Part shown: one piece after another, positions 26,051-34,826 of the stretch
Layout: each line of letters starts with the position of its first letter
Position numbering within the stretch: the stretch's first letter is position 1
Assembly: GCA_016222805.1 (NCBI GenBank)
Contig: JACRQG010000008.1
Coordinates: 310,001 to 374,000 of the forward strand
DNA from: Verrucomicrobiota bacterium
Lineage (GTDB): Bacteria; Verrucomicrobiota; Verrucomicrobiia; Opitutales; Opitutaceae
DNA length: 64,000 bases
Reading direction: 5' to 3'
Notes under the pieces: model-generated
Seen by the model: only the letters and a program-made list of their open reading frames with translations
What the model was told of the DNA's origin: nothing
Databases searched by the model: none
Program-made: the position numbers and the translations under genes

Positions 26051-27205
26051 ATGCCGCCGTCCCCCACTTCCGATCCGCTGCGCCGGCGGATGGCCGTCGG
26101 AGTGGAGCGAACCCTCCAGGCCGCGGCCCGCGCGCTCGCCCACTGGCGGGCCCGGCGTCAGGCGGACCGCCATCCGCCCGTTGCCGCCGATCTGCGGGGC
26201 GGGCGCTGTCATTGCCCGGCGGGACTGGCCCGGCATTACGTCCACAGCGAGGGACTGCGCGAGGCGTGCGACCTCGTGATCGACTTCGGCTCCAATGTCC
26301 GCGCTCCCCATCGTCCCAGCGTGCCGGTGGCCCACACCGCCGCCGCCGCCGCGCAACTGGCGCCGGGGGCGGTCGTGCATGTGAAGACGGAACTCCTCGA
26401 CGCGTTCATCGCTCAGGTTCTCCCGCGCGTGCGAAGCCCGTTCGTCCTCGTCAGTGGAGACTCGGACGCCAGCGCCGGCGCCCGCCACGAGGCCCTGCTG
26501 GCCGATCCGCGGCTGGTGCACTGGTTCGTGCAAAACTGCGACCGACCCGGGCGGCACCCACGGCTGACCCGCATTCCGATCGGCCTCGACAATCCGGTTT
26601 ACACCAAGTTCGAGAAGCGCCTGGGCTTCGCCCTCACGATGGCCCTGGGGCGCACGCCGTTCGATCCCTCGATCCAGCGCAACGACATCGGCGACCAGGC
26701 CCGGCTCCAGGCCGTCGCCGCCACCCTGCCCCCGCCAGCCGCACGACCGTGCCGGGCCCTCGCGACCTTCCACCAGAACCAGAAAATCATCCGGCCCAGC
26801 CTCCGGGATCTGCCGGATCGCGCCGAGGCCTGGCACGCCCTCGCGCAGAGCCCGTGCTGCCATTTCGTCTCCCGCCGTCTCCGCCAGGAGGAATGTTGGA
26901 CGCGGCACGGGGACTTCGCCTTCGAGCTTTCCCCGCGGGGCAACGGTCTGGACTGCTTCCGCACGTGGGAGGCGCTGCTGCTCGGGACGATTCCCATCGT
27001 GCGCACCTCGACGCTCGATCCGTTGTACGAGGACGAAGACCTGCCCGTCGTGATTATCCGCGACTGGCGCGAAGTGACGGCCACGGCCCTCGCCCGGTGG
27101 CGCGAGGAACTGGGCGGGAAGCTGGCGGGCGTCGAGCGCCGCCTGCTGTTGTCCACGTGGGTGGATCGGATCAGAAAGGCCTCGCCTGGGGCCTCCACCC
27201 GCTGA
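26051..27205 (+). CDS. Exostosin-like glycosyltransferase domain protein
   Basis: A 384-residue protein whose C-terminal half carries the exostosin GT47-type motif: RGNGLDCFRTWEALLLGTIPIVRTSTLDPLYEDEDLPVVII. The mid-part (RLTRIPIGLDNPVYTKF, ALATFHQNQKIIRPSL) fits a GT-B fold. It has no signal peptide, so it should work in the cytoplasm. The ATG at 26051 is favoured; another ATG sits 13 codons downstream. It is 10 bases upstream of the CDP-alcohol phosphotransferase gene and divergent from the ABC transporter. Substrate unknown. Confidence 0.72.
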   Translation: MPPSPTSDPLRRRMAVGVERTLQAAARALAHWRARRQADRHPPVAADLRGGRCHCPAGLARHYVHSEGLREACDLVIDFGSNVRAPHRPSVPVAHTAAAAAQLAPGAVVHVKTELLDAFIAQVLPRVRSPFVLVSGDSDASAGARHEALLADPRLVHWFVQNCDRPGRHPRLTRIPIGLDNPVYTKFEKRLGFALTMALGRTPFDPSIQRNDIGDQARLQAVAATLPPPAARPCRALATFHQNQKIIRPSLRDLPDRAEAWHALAQSPCCHFVSRRLRQEECWTRHGDFAFELSPRGNGLDCFRTWEALLLGTIPIVRTSTLDPLYEDEDLPVVIIRDWREVTATALARWREELGGKLAGVERRLLLSTWVDRIRKASPGASTR

Positions 27206-27215
27206 GGATTCGGCC

Positions 27216-27974
27216 ATGATTGCCGCCTACCGGCGTCTGCTGGCCCAGGTTCGCGCCTCCTACTCTCCCGCCAAGGCGGAGGACGAGCGGCGCCACGAAC
27301 CCCTGGCCTTCCTGGTCTACCGGCCGCTGTCCTTTCCGATCACACCGCTGTTTCTTGCCGCCGGCTTCTCGGCGGACGCGGTCACGGTGTTGAGTGTGAT
27401 CCTGGCGGTGAGCCTGCCGGTGCTGGCGCTGGCGGGAGGAGCCGCCGCGTGGCCCGCGGTCGTGGCGCTCGCGTTGGCGGTCCAGGTGCTGGACTGCGTC
27501 GATGGGAACATCGCGCGCACGACGGGCCGCACGAGTGCGATCGGCGGCATGCTGGACAGCCTGGCGACCCTGTGCTTCTGGGCAGCGTTCTTCTGCGCCG
27601 TCGGTTTCCTCGCACATGGGGAGGGGGCTGGCTGGATTGGCCGCCACGGCCGCGAGCTCGGCCTCGCCCTCGCACTGTTGTTCGTCACGCAGCGCGAAGT
27701 GGAGGACACCCACGCCCAGTATCTGTCGGAGCGGGTGCGGTTTTCCCCGCCCGCCCCTGCGGGGGCGCCGCCGGGCTTTGACCCGGGTGGCGTGGCCAAG
27801 GTCGCGGAGCATGTCGCGGCCTTCGGCGGACTCGCCCTGGCCGGTGCGACCGGTCGGCTCGGCCTCTTCTTCGCTGCCGTCGCCGCCTATCAGGTCGGAG
27901 CGACGGCCTGGTGGGCGGTTCGTTTCGCACGCCGCGTCTACGCGCAGCGGGCGGCGTCACTCGATCGTTCGTGA
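27216..27974 (+). CDS. CDP-alcohol phosphotransferase-like protein, motif incomplete
   Basis: A 252-residue integral membrane protein with about six hydrophobic segments, of the family that transfers a phosphoalcohol from a CDP-alcohol (PgsA, Pss, CDP-inositol enzymes). The signature D93-x2-D96-G-x2-A-R101-x8-G110-x3-D114 is present, but the final position, four residues later, is Thr118 instead of Asp. That Asp is the proposed catalytic base, so activity is doubtful or unusual. The codon is plain ACC, with no frameshift nearby. It follows the exostosin gene, and its 3' end overlaps the convergent ketosynthase gene by 37 bases. Confidence 0.8.
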   Translation: MIAAYRRLLAQVRASYSPAKAEDERRHEPLAFLVYRPLSFPITPLFLAAGFSADAVTVLSVILAVSLPVLALAGGAAAWPAVVALALAVQVLDCVDGNIARTTGRTSAIGGMLDSLATLCFWAAFFCAVGFLAHGEGAGWIGRHGRELGLALALLFVTQREVEDTHAQYLSERVRFSPPAPAGAPPGFDPGGVAKVAEHVAAFGGLALAGATGRLGLFFAAVAAYQVGATAWWAVRFARRVYAQRAASLDRS

Positions 27975-29245
27975 CGGGCGAGCACCAGCACGACGTTGCT
28001 GCCGCCAAAACCGCTGCTGTTCTTCAGGACGATCCGCGGAGCGCGTGACTCGGTGGAGCGCGGGAGATGCAGTCCCTCGCATTCCGGCGCCGGCGTGACC
28101 AGGTGGGCCTGTCCGGGAATGAAACCCTCGGAGAGCGCGAGCGCACAGAAGCCGGTCTCCATCACCGAAGCCATCGAGAGCCCGTGGCCGGTCAGCGCCT
28201 TGGTGCTGCTGATCGCGGGGCGCGCGCCGGCGGCACCGAAGACCGTCCTCAAGGCGAGGGCCTCAGAACGGTCCCCCGCCGGCGTCGAGGTGGCGTGGGC
28301 GTTGACGTAATCGACCTCACCCGGCGTGACGCCCGCGGCCCGTATTGCCGTCTCCATCGCGCGAGCCAGGCCGGCGCCTTCAGGATCGGAGATCGCGACG
28401 TTGTATCCGTCTGCCGACTGTCCCCAACCGCGGACTTCCGCATAGATGGGCGCCCCGCGCGCCAGCGCCGAGGCCTCGTTCTCGACCAGCAGTGCCACGG
28501 CGCCGCCGGTGCCCACGAAACCATCCCGGGCGGCATCGAACGGGCGCGAGGCGGTGTCGGGATCGGGGTTCCGCGAAAGCGCCCGCAGGCCGTGAAAGGA
28601 GTACACCGAATCCGCCGTGAGATCCTCGGCCCCGACGATCAGCACCCGTTGCAGGCGACCGAGGCGCACCTCGTCGCAGGCATAGCCGATGGCATGGGCG
28701 GCGGAGGCACAGGCCGAGTTGAATCCGCACACCGCACCGCGGATGTGATAGTGGGCGCCAAGGTTGAAGTTGAGCGTACCGCTGATCGTGCTGATCACGC
28801 CGAGGGGTGCCAGCCGCTCACCCTGTGACTCATACATCAGGTTCAGGTACCTGCGCTGGAGAAAGGGCGAACCCGCCGAGGCCGTGAAAAGGCCCGTGTC
28901 CGCCGCTGCGAGCAGTTCGGGCGTCAGCCGGGCATCCGCAATCATCTGCTCGACCGCACAACACGCATGCAGCCCGTGCGGCGGCAGGCTGCGCAGCCTC
29001 TCCCGGGTGAAGTGATACCGCTCCGGCCAGCGCCACTCCGAGAAATGATCCGAACGGGTATCGAAGCCCTTGACCGTTCCCGCCACCTTCACCGGGAGAT
29101 CGCACCCCGGCAGATACTCGAACGGCGCGAGACCATGCCGCAGGGCGCGCAGGCTCGCGACGACCTCGGTGCGGTCGTTGCCGATGCTGGTGATGAAACC
29201 CAGGCCGCTGATGACGGGCCGCGGTCCGGCCGTCGCCGCGCTCAT
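27938..29245 (-). CDS. Beta-ketoacyl-ACP synthase, FabF-like
   Basis: A 435-residue condensing enzyme with the full Cys-His-His triad: C179 in FNSACAS, H317 in VNAHATSTPAGD and H354 in KALTGHGLSM. It elongates acyl chains on ACP with malonyl-ACP. The start at 29245 overlaps the stop of the upstream ACP gene (ATGA), so the two are coupled. The dedicated ACP and the surrounding glycan genes suggest a specialised acyl chain for a glycolipid rather than housekeeping fatty acid synthesis. The C-terminus ends SSDAARCA and overlaps the convergent CDP-alcohol gene. Confidence 0.9.
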   Translation of the reverse strand: MSAATAGPRPVISGLGFITSIGNDRTEVVASLRALRHGLAPFEYLPGCDLPVKVAGTVKGFDTRSDHFSEWRWPERYHFTRERLRSLPPHGLHACCAVEQMIADARLTPELLAAADTGLFTASAGSPFLQRRYLNLMYESQGERLAPLGVISTISGTLNFNLGAHYHIRGAVCGFNSACASAAHAIGYACDEVRLGRLQRVLIVGAEDLTADSVYSFHGLRALSRNPDPDTASRPFDAARDGFVGTGGAVALLVENEASALARGAPIYAEVRGWGQSADGYNVAISDPEGAGLARAMETAIRAAGVTPGEVDYVNAHATSTPAGDRSEALALRTVFGAAGARPAISSTKALTGHGLSMASVMETGFCALALSEGFIPGQAHLVTPAPECEGLHLPRSTESRAPRIVLKNSSGFGGSNVVLVLARHERSSDAARCA

Positions 29246-29607
29246 GACGCCACCCGCGGTGGCAGCTGGGCCTGCACCAGGGCGCGGAGATCGTCGATCG
29301 TGACTACAGCCACGAGCTTGTCCTGGGGAAGCTTCGCCCCGAAGAGGTCCTCGAAGAGAAAGACCAGCTCGACCATCGTGATGGAGTCGAGCCCCAGCTC
29401 CGCCACCAACTTGGTCGATCCCGGATAGGTCGAAAGCGGCCGCGGCGGCGGCGGACTGAGGTGGTGCTCCACCAACGCCAGGACTGCCCGGTCCAGGGCG
29501 GCGCGATCCCCGGTCGCCTCGAATTCGGCGCAGGCAGCGATCGTGGCCGCGGGAAAGCCGCGCAGGGTGGTCCGCAGTTTCTCCGAGACAGGATACGGAT
29601 CGGCCAT
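29242..29607 (-). CDS. Acyl carrier protein with N-terminal extension
   Basis: A 121-residue carrier protein. Residues ~62-118 are the ACP domain, with the phosphopantetheine site S75 in AELGLDSITMVELVF. The first ~55 residues, including a Pro-rich hinge (LSPPPPRPLSTYPG), exceed the usual ~80-residue ACP length. It is coupled by a 4-base overlap to the ketosynthase and probably serves it alone. The N-terminal extension has no recognised function. Confidence 0.88.
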   Translation of the reverse strand: MADPYPVSEKLRTTLRGFPAATIAACAEFEATGDRAALDRAVLALVEHHLSPPPPRPLSTYPGSTKLVAELGLDSITMVELVFLFEDLFGAKLPQDKLVAVVTIDDLRALVQAQLPPRVAS

Positions 29608-29759
29608 GCACCATGGACGGAACTGCCGGGCCGGGGTGTCAAGGTTCAGAACGATCGGGCGACGCCGGAAGTCCGCGCTGGCGCCTTCCGGCCAGCCTTC
29701 GGCGCCTTGATCCGGACTTGCCGGCCCGGGACTCCCGGGAATCTGCTGGGGACCACGCG

Positions 29760-30785
29760 ATGCAACTCCGCCACCAACCCTACACCCTGCAACTCCGGCA
29801 CGCCTTCGGCATCGCCAGCAACACCCGCACCTCCACCCCGGCGACGCTGGTCGAGATCGAACACGAGGGCGTTGTCGGTCACGGCGAGGCCGCCATGCCT
29901 CCCTACCTCGGCGAGACCCAGGCCACCGCCGCAGCCTTCCTTGACTCCGCCGCCGGGTGGCTGGCGAAGGTGGAAAACCCCTTCCTCCGCGAGGAGATCC
30001 TCCCGGCGATCGACCAGCTCGCCGCGGGCAACACGGCGGCCAAGGCCGCCATCGACATCGCCCTGCACGACTGGATCGGCCGGAAGCTCGGCGCCCCCTG
30101 GCACCGGATCTGGGGTCTCGATCCCCGGAAGGCCCCCGTGACTTCCTACACCATCGGCATCGACACCCCGGAGGTGGTCCGCGCCAAGACCCGCGAGGCC
30201 GCCGGTTACCGGATCCTGAAAGTGAAACTCGGGCGCGAGGCCGCCGCGGATCGCGCGCTGATCGACGCGATCCGCGACGTCACCGACACGCCGATCACCG
30301 TCGACGCCAATCAGGGCTGGCGCGCGCGGGACGACGCCCTGCGCATGATCGAGTGGCTGGCGGGCCGCGGCGTGGTCTTCATCGAACAGCCGATGGGCAA
30401 GGAACAACTCGACGACACCGCCTGGCTGCGCGAACGCAGTCCGCTGCCGCTGATTGCCGACGAAAGCGTGCAGCGGCTCGCCGACGTGGCCCGCGTCCGC
30501 GGCGTCTTCGATGGCATCAACATCAAGCTGATGAAATGCACCGGCCTGCGGGAGGCCTGGCAGATGATCACCCTCGCCCGGGCCCTCGGGCTGAAGGTGA
30601 TGCTCGGCTGCATGACCGAGACCTCCTGCGCGATCTCCGCCGCCGCCCAGCTCTCGCCCCTGGTCGACTGGGCGGATCTCGACGGGGCCGTCCTGATCGC
30701 CAACGACTGCTTCGACGGCATGAGGATTGTCGACGGCCGCATCACCCTGCCGGACCGCCCCGGCATCGGCGTGGTGAAGCGGTAG
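29760..30785 (+). CDS. Dipeptide epimerase, enolase superfamily
   Basis: A 341-residue member of the muconate-lactonising/dipeptide epimerase group. The capping domain starts QLRHQPYTLQLRHAFGIA; the barrel has the KVK acid/base motif (RILKVKLG), the metal ligands in VDANQGW, FIEQP and IADESV, and the second catalytic Lys in INIKLMKC. The ending GCMTETSCAISAAAQL is typical of L-Ala-D/L-Glu epimerases, used in murein peptide recycling, though other dipeptides are possible. The ATG at 29760 was chosen because upstream codons have no family match. It stands alone on the plus strand amid minus-strand genes. Confidence 0.88.
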   Translation: MQLRHQPYTLQLRHAFGIASNTRTSTPATLVEIEHEGVVGHGEAAMPPYLGETQATAAAFLDSAAGWLAKVENPFLREEILPAIDQLAAGNTAAKAAIDIALHDWIGRKLGAPWHRIWGLDPRKAPVTSYTIGIDTPEVVRAKTREAAGYRILKVKLGREAAADRALIDAIRDVTDTPITVDANQGWRARDDALRMIEWLAGRGVVFIEQPMGKEQLDDTAWLRERSPLPLIADESVQRLADVARVRGVFDGINIKLMKCTGLREAWQMITLARALGLKVMLGCMTETSCAISAAAQLSPLVDWADLDGAVLIANDCFDGMRIVDGRITLPDRPGIGVVKR

Positions 30786-30812
30786 CCAGCCCCTCCCGAC
30801 GCGGCCTCCCCG

Positions 30813-31754
30813 CTACGCCCGCACTTCGAGCATCTCGCGCACGTGGTAGCGCTGGCGGGCGCGCACCACCTGATAGGTCCGGCCGACGTATTCCCCGATC
30901 AACCCGATGCCGACCATCGTGACGCTGATCAGGAAGAAGAGGATGCCGAAGAGGGTGAAGAGGCCGCCTTCCTCGGGACCGATGAAGATGCGGCGGCCCG
31001 CGAGAATAAGCACCAGCACGAAGCTGCCGGCCGAGCACGCCATCGCGAACATCGTGAAATACTGCAGCGGGGCGAGGGAGAAGCCCGTGATCAGGTCGAA
31101 GTTCAGCCGGATGAGCCGGTAGAAGGAATAGTTCGAAACCCCGGCGTGTCGCTCCTCGTGCCGCACCCCCACCTCGGCCGGATTCCCCGAGAAGCTGTAG
31201 GCCAGGGCCGGGATGAAGGTGTTGATGGCCCCGCTGCGCACAATCGCATCGACGATCTCCCGCCGGTAGGCGCGCAGCATGCAGCCCTGGTCGGTCATCT
31301 GGATGTTGGTCGTCCGTTCACGCACGAAGTTGATCAGCCGCGAGGCGTAGGTGCGGAACAGCGAATCCTGGCGGCTGATCCGGTAGCCGCCGACCGAATC
31401 ATGCCCCGCGTCGATCTTCGCCAGCAGGGCCGGAATCTCCTCCGGCGGGTTCTGCAGGTCCGCGTCGAGCGTCACGACCACCGCCCCCCGCACGCGCTCG
31501 AAGGCCGCCATGATCGCCATGTGCTGACCGTAATTGGCGTTGAAATCGATCACCCGCGTGACGTCCGGACGGGCCGCGTGCTGGGCGCGCAACAACTCGA
31601 ACGACCGATCCGCGCTCCCGTCGTTGGTGAAGATCACCTCGTAGGCGCGGCCGAGTCCATCGAGCACCGGGTAGAGCCGCTTGAACAACTCCGGCAGGTT
31701 CAACTCCTCGTTGTAAACGGGGATGACGACGGAGAGGGCGACAGAGGCGGACAC
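30813..31754 (-). CDS. GT2 polyisoprenyl-phosphate glycosyltransferase, ArnC/DPMS-like
   Basis: A 313-residue GT2 enzyme that loads a sugar onto undecaprenyl phosphate. LSVVIPVYNEELNLPELF starts the GT-A fold, GAVVVTLDADLQNPPEEIPAL carries the metal motif, and TDQGCMLRAYRREIVDA follows. Two C-terminal membrane helices (~235-255 and ~268-290) match ArnC. It is third in the arn-like trio, 21 bases after the aminotransferase. In the canonical pathway ArnC makes Und-P-Ara4FN; the sugar here is not established. Confidence 0.9.
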   Translation of the reverse strand: MSASVALSVVIPVYNEELNLPELFKRLYPVLDGLGRAYEVIFTNDGSADRSFELLRAQHAARPDVTRVIDFNANYGQHMAIMAAFERVRGAVVVTLDADLQNPPEEIPALLAKIDAGHDSVGGYRISRQDSLFRTYASRLINFVRERTTNIQMTDQGCMLRAYRREIVDAIVRSGAINTFIPALAYSFSGNPAEVGVRHEERHAGVSNYSFYRLIRLNFDLITGFSLAPLQYFTMFAMACSAGSFVLVLILAGRRIFIGPEEGGLFTLFGILFFLISVTMVGIGLIGEYVGRTYQVVRARQRYHVREMLEVRA

Positions 31755-31775
31755 GATGACAGCCAGATAACGGAC

Positions 31776-32918
31776 TCAGCGTCGATGGGCAAGCAGCACG
31801 GCGGTCAGCGCCTCGGCCACCCGCTGCACGTCGGCGCGGGTCATGGCCGGGAACAACGGCAGCGTCAGGATATTGCGGCAGGTCCGCTCCGCGATGGGCA
31901 GGTCGCCCTCCTTCCAGCCCAGGCGCCGGTAGACGGCAAACAGGTGGATCGCCGGATAGTGTACGCCGGAACCGATGCCGGCCGTCTGCAGTTTCGCCAT
32001 CACATCGGCGCGGCGGATCGTCAGCCGCTCCTCCGGTAGCACCACCTGGAACATGTGCCAGTTGGTCTGGGAGAAGTCCGCCGGCGGCAGCCCGAGCCCC
32101 AACTCGCGCAGTGCCGGGGTGTCCAGGCACTCGAAGTAGGCGCGGGCGAGTTCGCGGCGTCGGCGGTTGAACTCCTCCAGGTGCGGGAGCTGGCCCAGCC
32201 CGACCCGCGCGGCAACATCGGTGAGGTTGAACTTTCCCCCCACCACCTCGACCTCCATGCCGTCCAGCCCGGTTCGCACCACCCCCTGCAGGCGGTACTG
32301 CTCGGCGAGCTTCGCCTCGCGCTCGTCGTTGAGCACGAGCGCGCCGCCCTCGATGGTCGTGATGTTCTTGTTCGGATGAAAGCTAATGGAAACGAAGTCG
32401 CCGGCCGCGCCGATTCGCCGGCCGCGCCAGAGGCTGCCCATGGACTGGGCGGCATCCTCCACGACGCGCAAGCCGTGCCGCCGCGCCAGGGCGTAGAGTC
32501 GATCGCGATCCACGGGCAGGCCGGCGAGGTCCACCGGCAGCAGCGCCCGTGTGGCCGGGGTGAGGGCGGCCTCCACCCGATCGAGGTCGAGGTTCCGGGT
32601 GACCGGGTCGATGTCGACGAAGACCGGCCGGGCGCCGACCTCGAGGATCACGTTGCTGGTCGCGACCCACGACAACGGCGTGGTGATGACCTCGTGGCCG
32701 GGCCCCACGCCCGCGATCCGCAGGGCAATCTCCATCGTGCAGGTGCCGGAGTTGAACACCCGCACCGGCCGGCCGCCAAAGTACTCGGACAGCTTCGCCT
32801 CCAGCTCCTTCACCTTCGGTCCCGACGTGATCCAGCCGGAGCGCAGGACGTCGGCGACGCCGGCAATCGTTTCCTCGTCGATGGTGGGACGCGTGAGCGG
32901 CAGGAAGGGCGCGGACAT
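31776..32918 (-). CDS. DegT/ArnB-type sugar aminotransferase
   Basis: A 380-residue PLP-dependent aminotransferase forming a 4-amino (or 3-amino) nucleotide sugar. PLP residues are visible: D155 in VVEDAAQS and Lys184 in SFHPNKNITTIEGG; the N-terminus PLTRPTIDEETIAGV is ArnB/PseC-like. It begins one base after the stop of the ArnT-like gene. With the neighbouring ArnT- and ArnC-like genes it points to an amino-sugar added to lipid A or another lipid-linked glycan. ArnA and ArnD equivalents are missing from the window. Confidence 0.9.
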   Translation of the reverse strand: MSAPFLPLTRPTIDEETIAGVADVLRSGWITSGPKVKELEAKLSEYFGGRPVRVFNSGTCTMEIALRIAGVGPGHEVITTPLSWVATSNVILEVGARPVFVDIDPVTRNLDLDRVEAALTPATRALLPVDLAGLPVDRDRLYALARRHGLRVVEDAAQSMGSLWRGRRIGAAGDFVSISFHPNKNITTIEGGALVLNDEREAKLAEQYRLQGVVRTGLDGMEVEVVGGKFNLTDVAARVGLGQLPHLEEFNRRRRELARAYFECLDTPALRELGLGLPPADFSQTNWHMFQVVLPEERLTIRRADVMAKLQTAGIGSGVHYPAIHLFAVYRRLGWKEGDLPIAERTCRNILTLPLFPAMTRADVQRVAEALTAVLLAHRR

Positions 32919-32919
32919 C

Positions 32920-34620
32920 TCAGGGCTGGTTGCTGCAGAGGCTGTGGAGCCGGGTTTCGGCGATCAAATGATAACGAAACGCGGGGTCGGCGAAGACGGA
33001 GCGCGGATTGGCCTGGTCGCGTTTGCGCACAACCAGCCAGACCCGGTCCGGGCCGGCCCACTGGCGACGCAACTCCGCCTCGTCGATGAAGCGGGCCGCC
33101 CGTTCCTCCGCGCTGAGGAACTGCACCTCGAGTTCGTCGATGTAACTCACCAGGCCAACGGGCCGCTCGGTGTAATACACGAAGTCGTGGAAGAATGCCC
33201 AGTAGTGATACACGCGATCCCCGGGCGCCACCTGCGCGCGGGCGACAGACGCCAGTTCCTTGGTGCCTTCGCGAAAGTGCGGCGCGGCCAGCGCCACCAG
33301 GGCATAGAATCCCACCATGGTGCCCACCACCGTGGTCAGGCCCGCGAGTACCCCTCGGATCCGCGCCGCCCACGAGGCCGCGACCCCGCCAAGGAGCAGC
33401 ACGCTGGCGAGTGCCAGCGCATACGGCCGCAGCGCGGCCGCCTGCTGGGCATCGCGAATCACCCCGGGTTTGAAGGCCGCCACTACCAAGGCAACGGCCA
33501 GCAAGCCACAGGTAAACGTGAACAGCCCCAGCCCCCACCGCAGCCGGCCCGCCGCCCCCTCGGCCCACCGCCGCGCCAGCCAGGCCCCGATCAGCACCGC
33601 CAGCGGAGGGAACACCGGGAGGATGTAAGGCACGAGCTTCGACTGGGACTTGGAGAAGAACAGCAGGATGAAGACGACCCAGGTGACGAGGAACCACGCT
33701 TCCGCGTGTTCCCGCCGGCGCGCCCAGCCTCCCACGAGCGCCTCCCGCACCGCACCGCCGAGAAAGCCCACCCACGGAATCAGGCCGGCGGCAATCACGG
33801 GCAGGAAGAACCACCAGGGCGCAGCCCGGTCGTGGGTCGTGGTCGTGAAACGCAACCAGTGCTCGCGCACAAAATAGAAATGCGCCCACTCCGGGTGCCG
33901 TTGGGCCGCGAGCAGGTGCCAGGGGGCGGCAATCAGGAGGAACAGCCCCACCCCGGCCAGGAGATGCATCGGCAGCAGGCGCCGCCACTGCTGGAACACC
34001 AGCAACCAGAGGAACATCACCGCCCCCGGCAGCAGGAAGCCGATCAGTCCCTTCGCCAGGGTAGCCAGCGCCGCACTCGCATAGAGCCCGAGAAACAGCC
34101 ACCGCCGCCGCGGCCCCGGTTTCTCCCGCACTCCGAGGATGAAACAGCACAGCGTCGCCGACATCAGGACGGACACCGCCATGTCGAGCAACAGGAGCCG
34201 CGCGAGGACGAAATACAGCAGCGACGTGCCGAGCACCACCGCAGCCGCCACCCCTGCCGGCCGACCGTACAGCCGCCGCGCGGTCGCGTAGGTCAGCAGC
34301 ACTCCGGCCAGTCCAAAAAGAGCCGGCGTCAGGCGCGCCGCGAATTCCCCCGGCCCGAAAAGCAGCCGGCTCAGGCCCACCGTCCAGTAGACCAGCGGCG
34401 GTTTCTCGAAGTACGGCGTGGCGTTGAGGCGCGGCATGACCCAGTCCCCGGCCGCGAGCATCTCGCGGGGAATCCCGGCATAACGCGCCTCGTCGGGATT
34501 GGTCAGCGGCCACCGTCCGAGCAGGAACAGGAACAAGGCGCCAAAACCCAGGCCAAGCCACAGCAGGTCACGGGACCAGCGCGGCTCGGGCGAGGGAAGA
34601 GGCGGGGAGGACAGGGACAT
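32920..34620 (-). CDS. ArnT-like membrane glycosyltransferase (GT83/GT39-type)
   Basis: A 566-residue membrane protein with about 12 hydrophobic segments. The first periplasmic loop NPDEARYAGIPREMLAAGDWVMPRLNATPYFEKPPLVYW is the ArnT/PMT signature with its acidic catalytic DE. Such enzymes transfer a sugar from undecaprenyl phosphate to lipid A or a protein at the outer face of the inner membrane. The ATG at 34620 matches the usual short cytoplasmic N-terminus. It is first of the trio ArnT-ArnB-ArnC. The C-terminal soluble part (LEVQFLSAEERAARF) is periplasmic. The sugar is inferred, not shown. The 206-base gap to 34827 holds nothing recognised. Confidence 0.88.
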   Translation of the reverse strand: MSLSSPPLPSPEPRWSRDLLWLGLGFGALFLFLLGRWPLTNPDEARYAGIPREMLAAGDWVMPRLNATPYFEKPPLVYWTVGLSRLLFGPGEFAARLTPALFGLAGVLLTYATARRLYGRPAGVAAAVVLGTSLLYFVLARLLLLDMAVSVLMSATLCCFILGVREKPGPRRRWLFLGLYASAALATLAKGLIGFLLPGAVMFLWLLVFQQWRRLLPMHLLAGVGLFLLIAAPWHLLAAQRHPEWAHFYFVREHWLRFTTTTHDRAAPWWFFLPVIAAGLIPWVGFLGGAVREALVGGWARRREHAEAWFLVTWVVFILLFFSKSQSKLVPYILPVFPPLAVLIGAWLARRWAEGAAGRLRWGLGLFTFTCGLLAVALVVAAFKPGVIRDAQQAAALRPYALALASVLLLGGVAASWAARIRGVLAGLTTVVGTMVGFYALVALAAPHFREGTKELASVARAQVAPGDRVYHYWAFFHDFVYYTERPVGLVSYIDELEVQFLSAEERAARFIDEAELRRQWAGPDRVWLVVRKRDQANPRSVFADPAFRYHLIAETRLHSLCSNQP

Positions 34621-34826
34621 GCGGACGATCGCAGCGAGAGTCAGTGCGTGCCCGGGGAGTTGGCGATCCCTTTTGCACGCCCGGAACGCGAGCGACGGTG
34701 TTCCAGGCGCCGCCGGGGACAATCCGGCGGTTGGGAAACCGCCCCTCCAACCGGCCGGCGTGGCACACCACCGCCGGGCGGAAGGATCTTGTCGCCGGCG
34801 GGCGGCTCCGGTCCTATCGCGCTGCC

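Noticed and set aside
34641-34826. Upstream extension of the holA reading frame
   Set aside because: The added residues match nothing in the delta-subunit family, and the ATG at 34827 gives the expected N-terminus.
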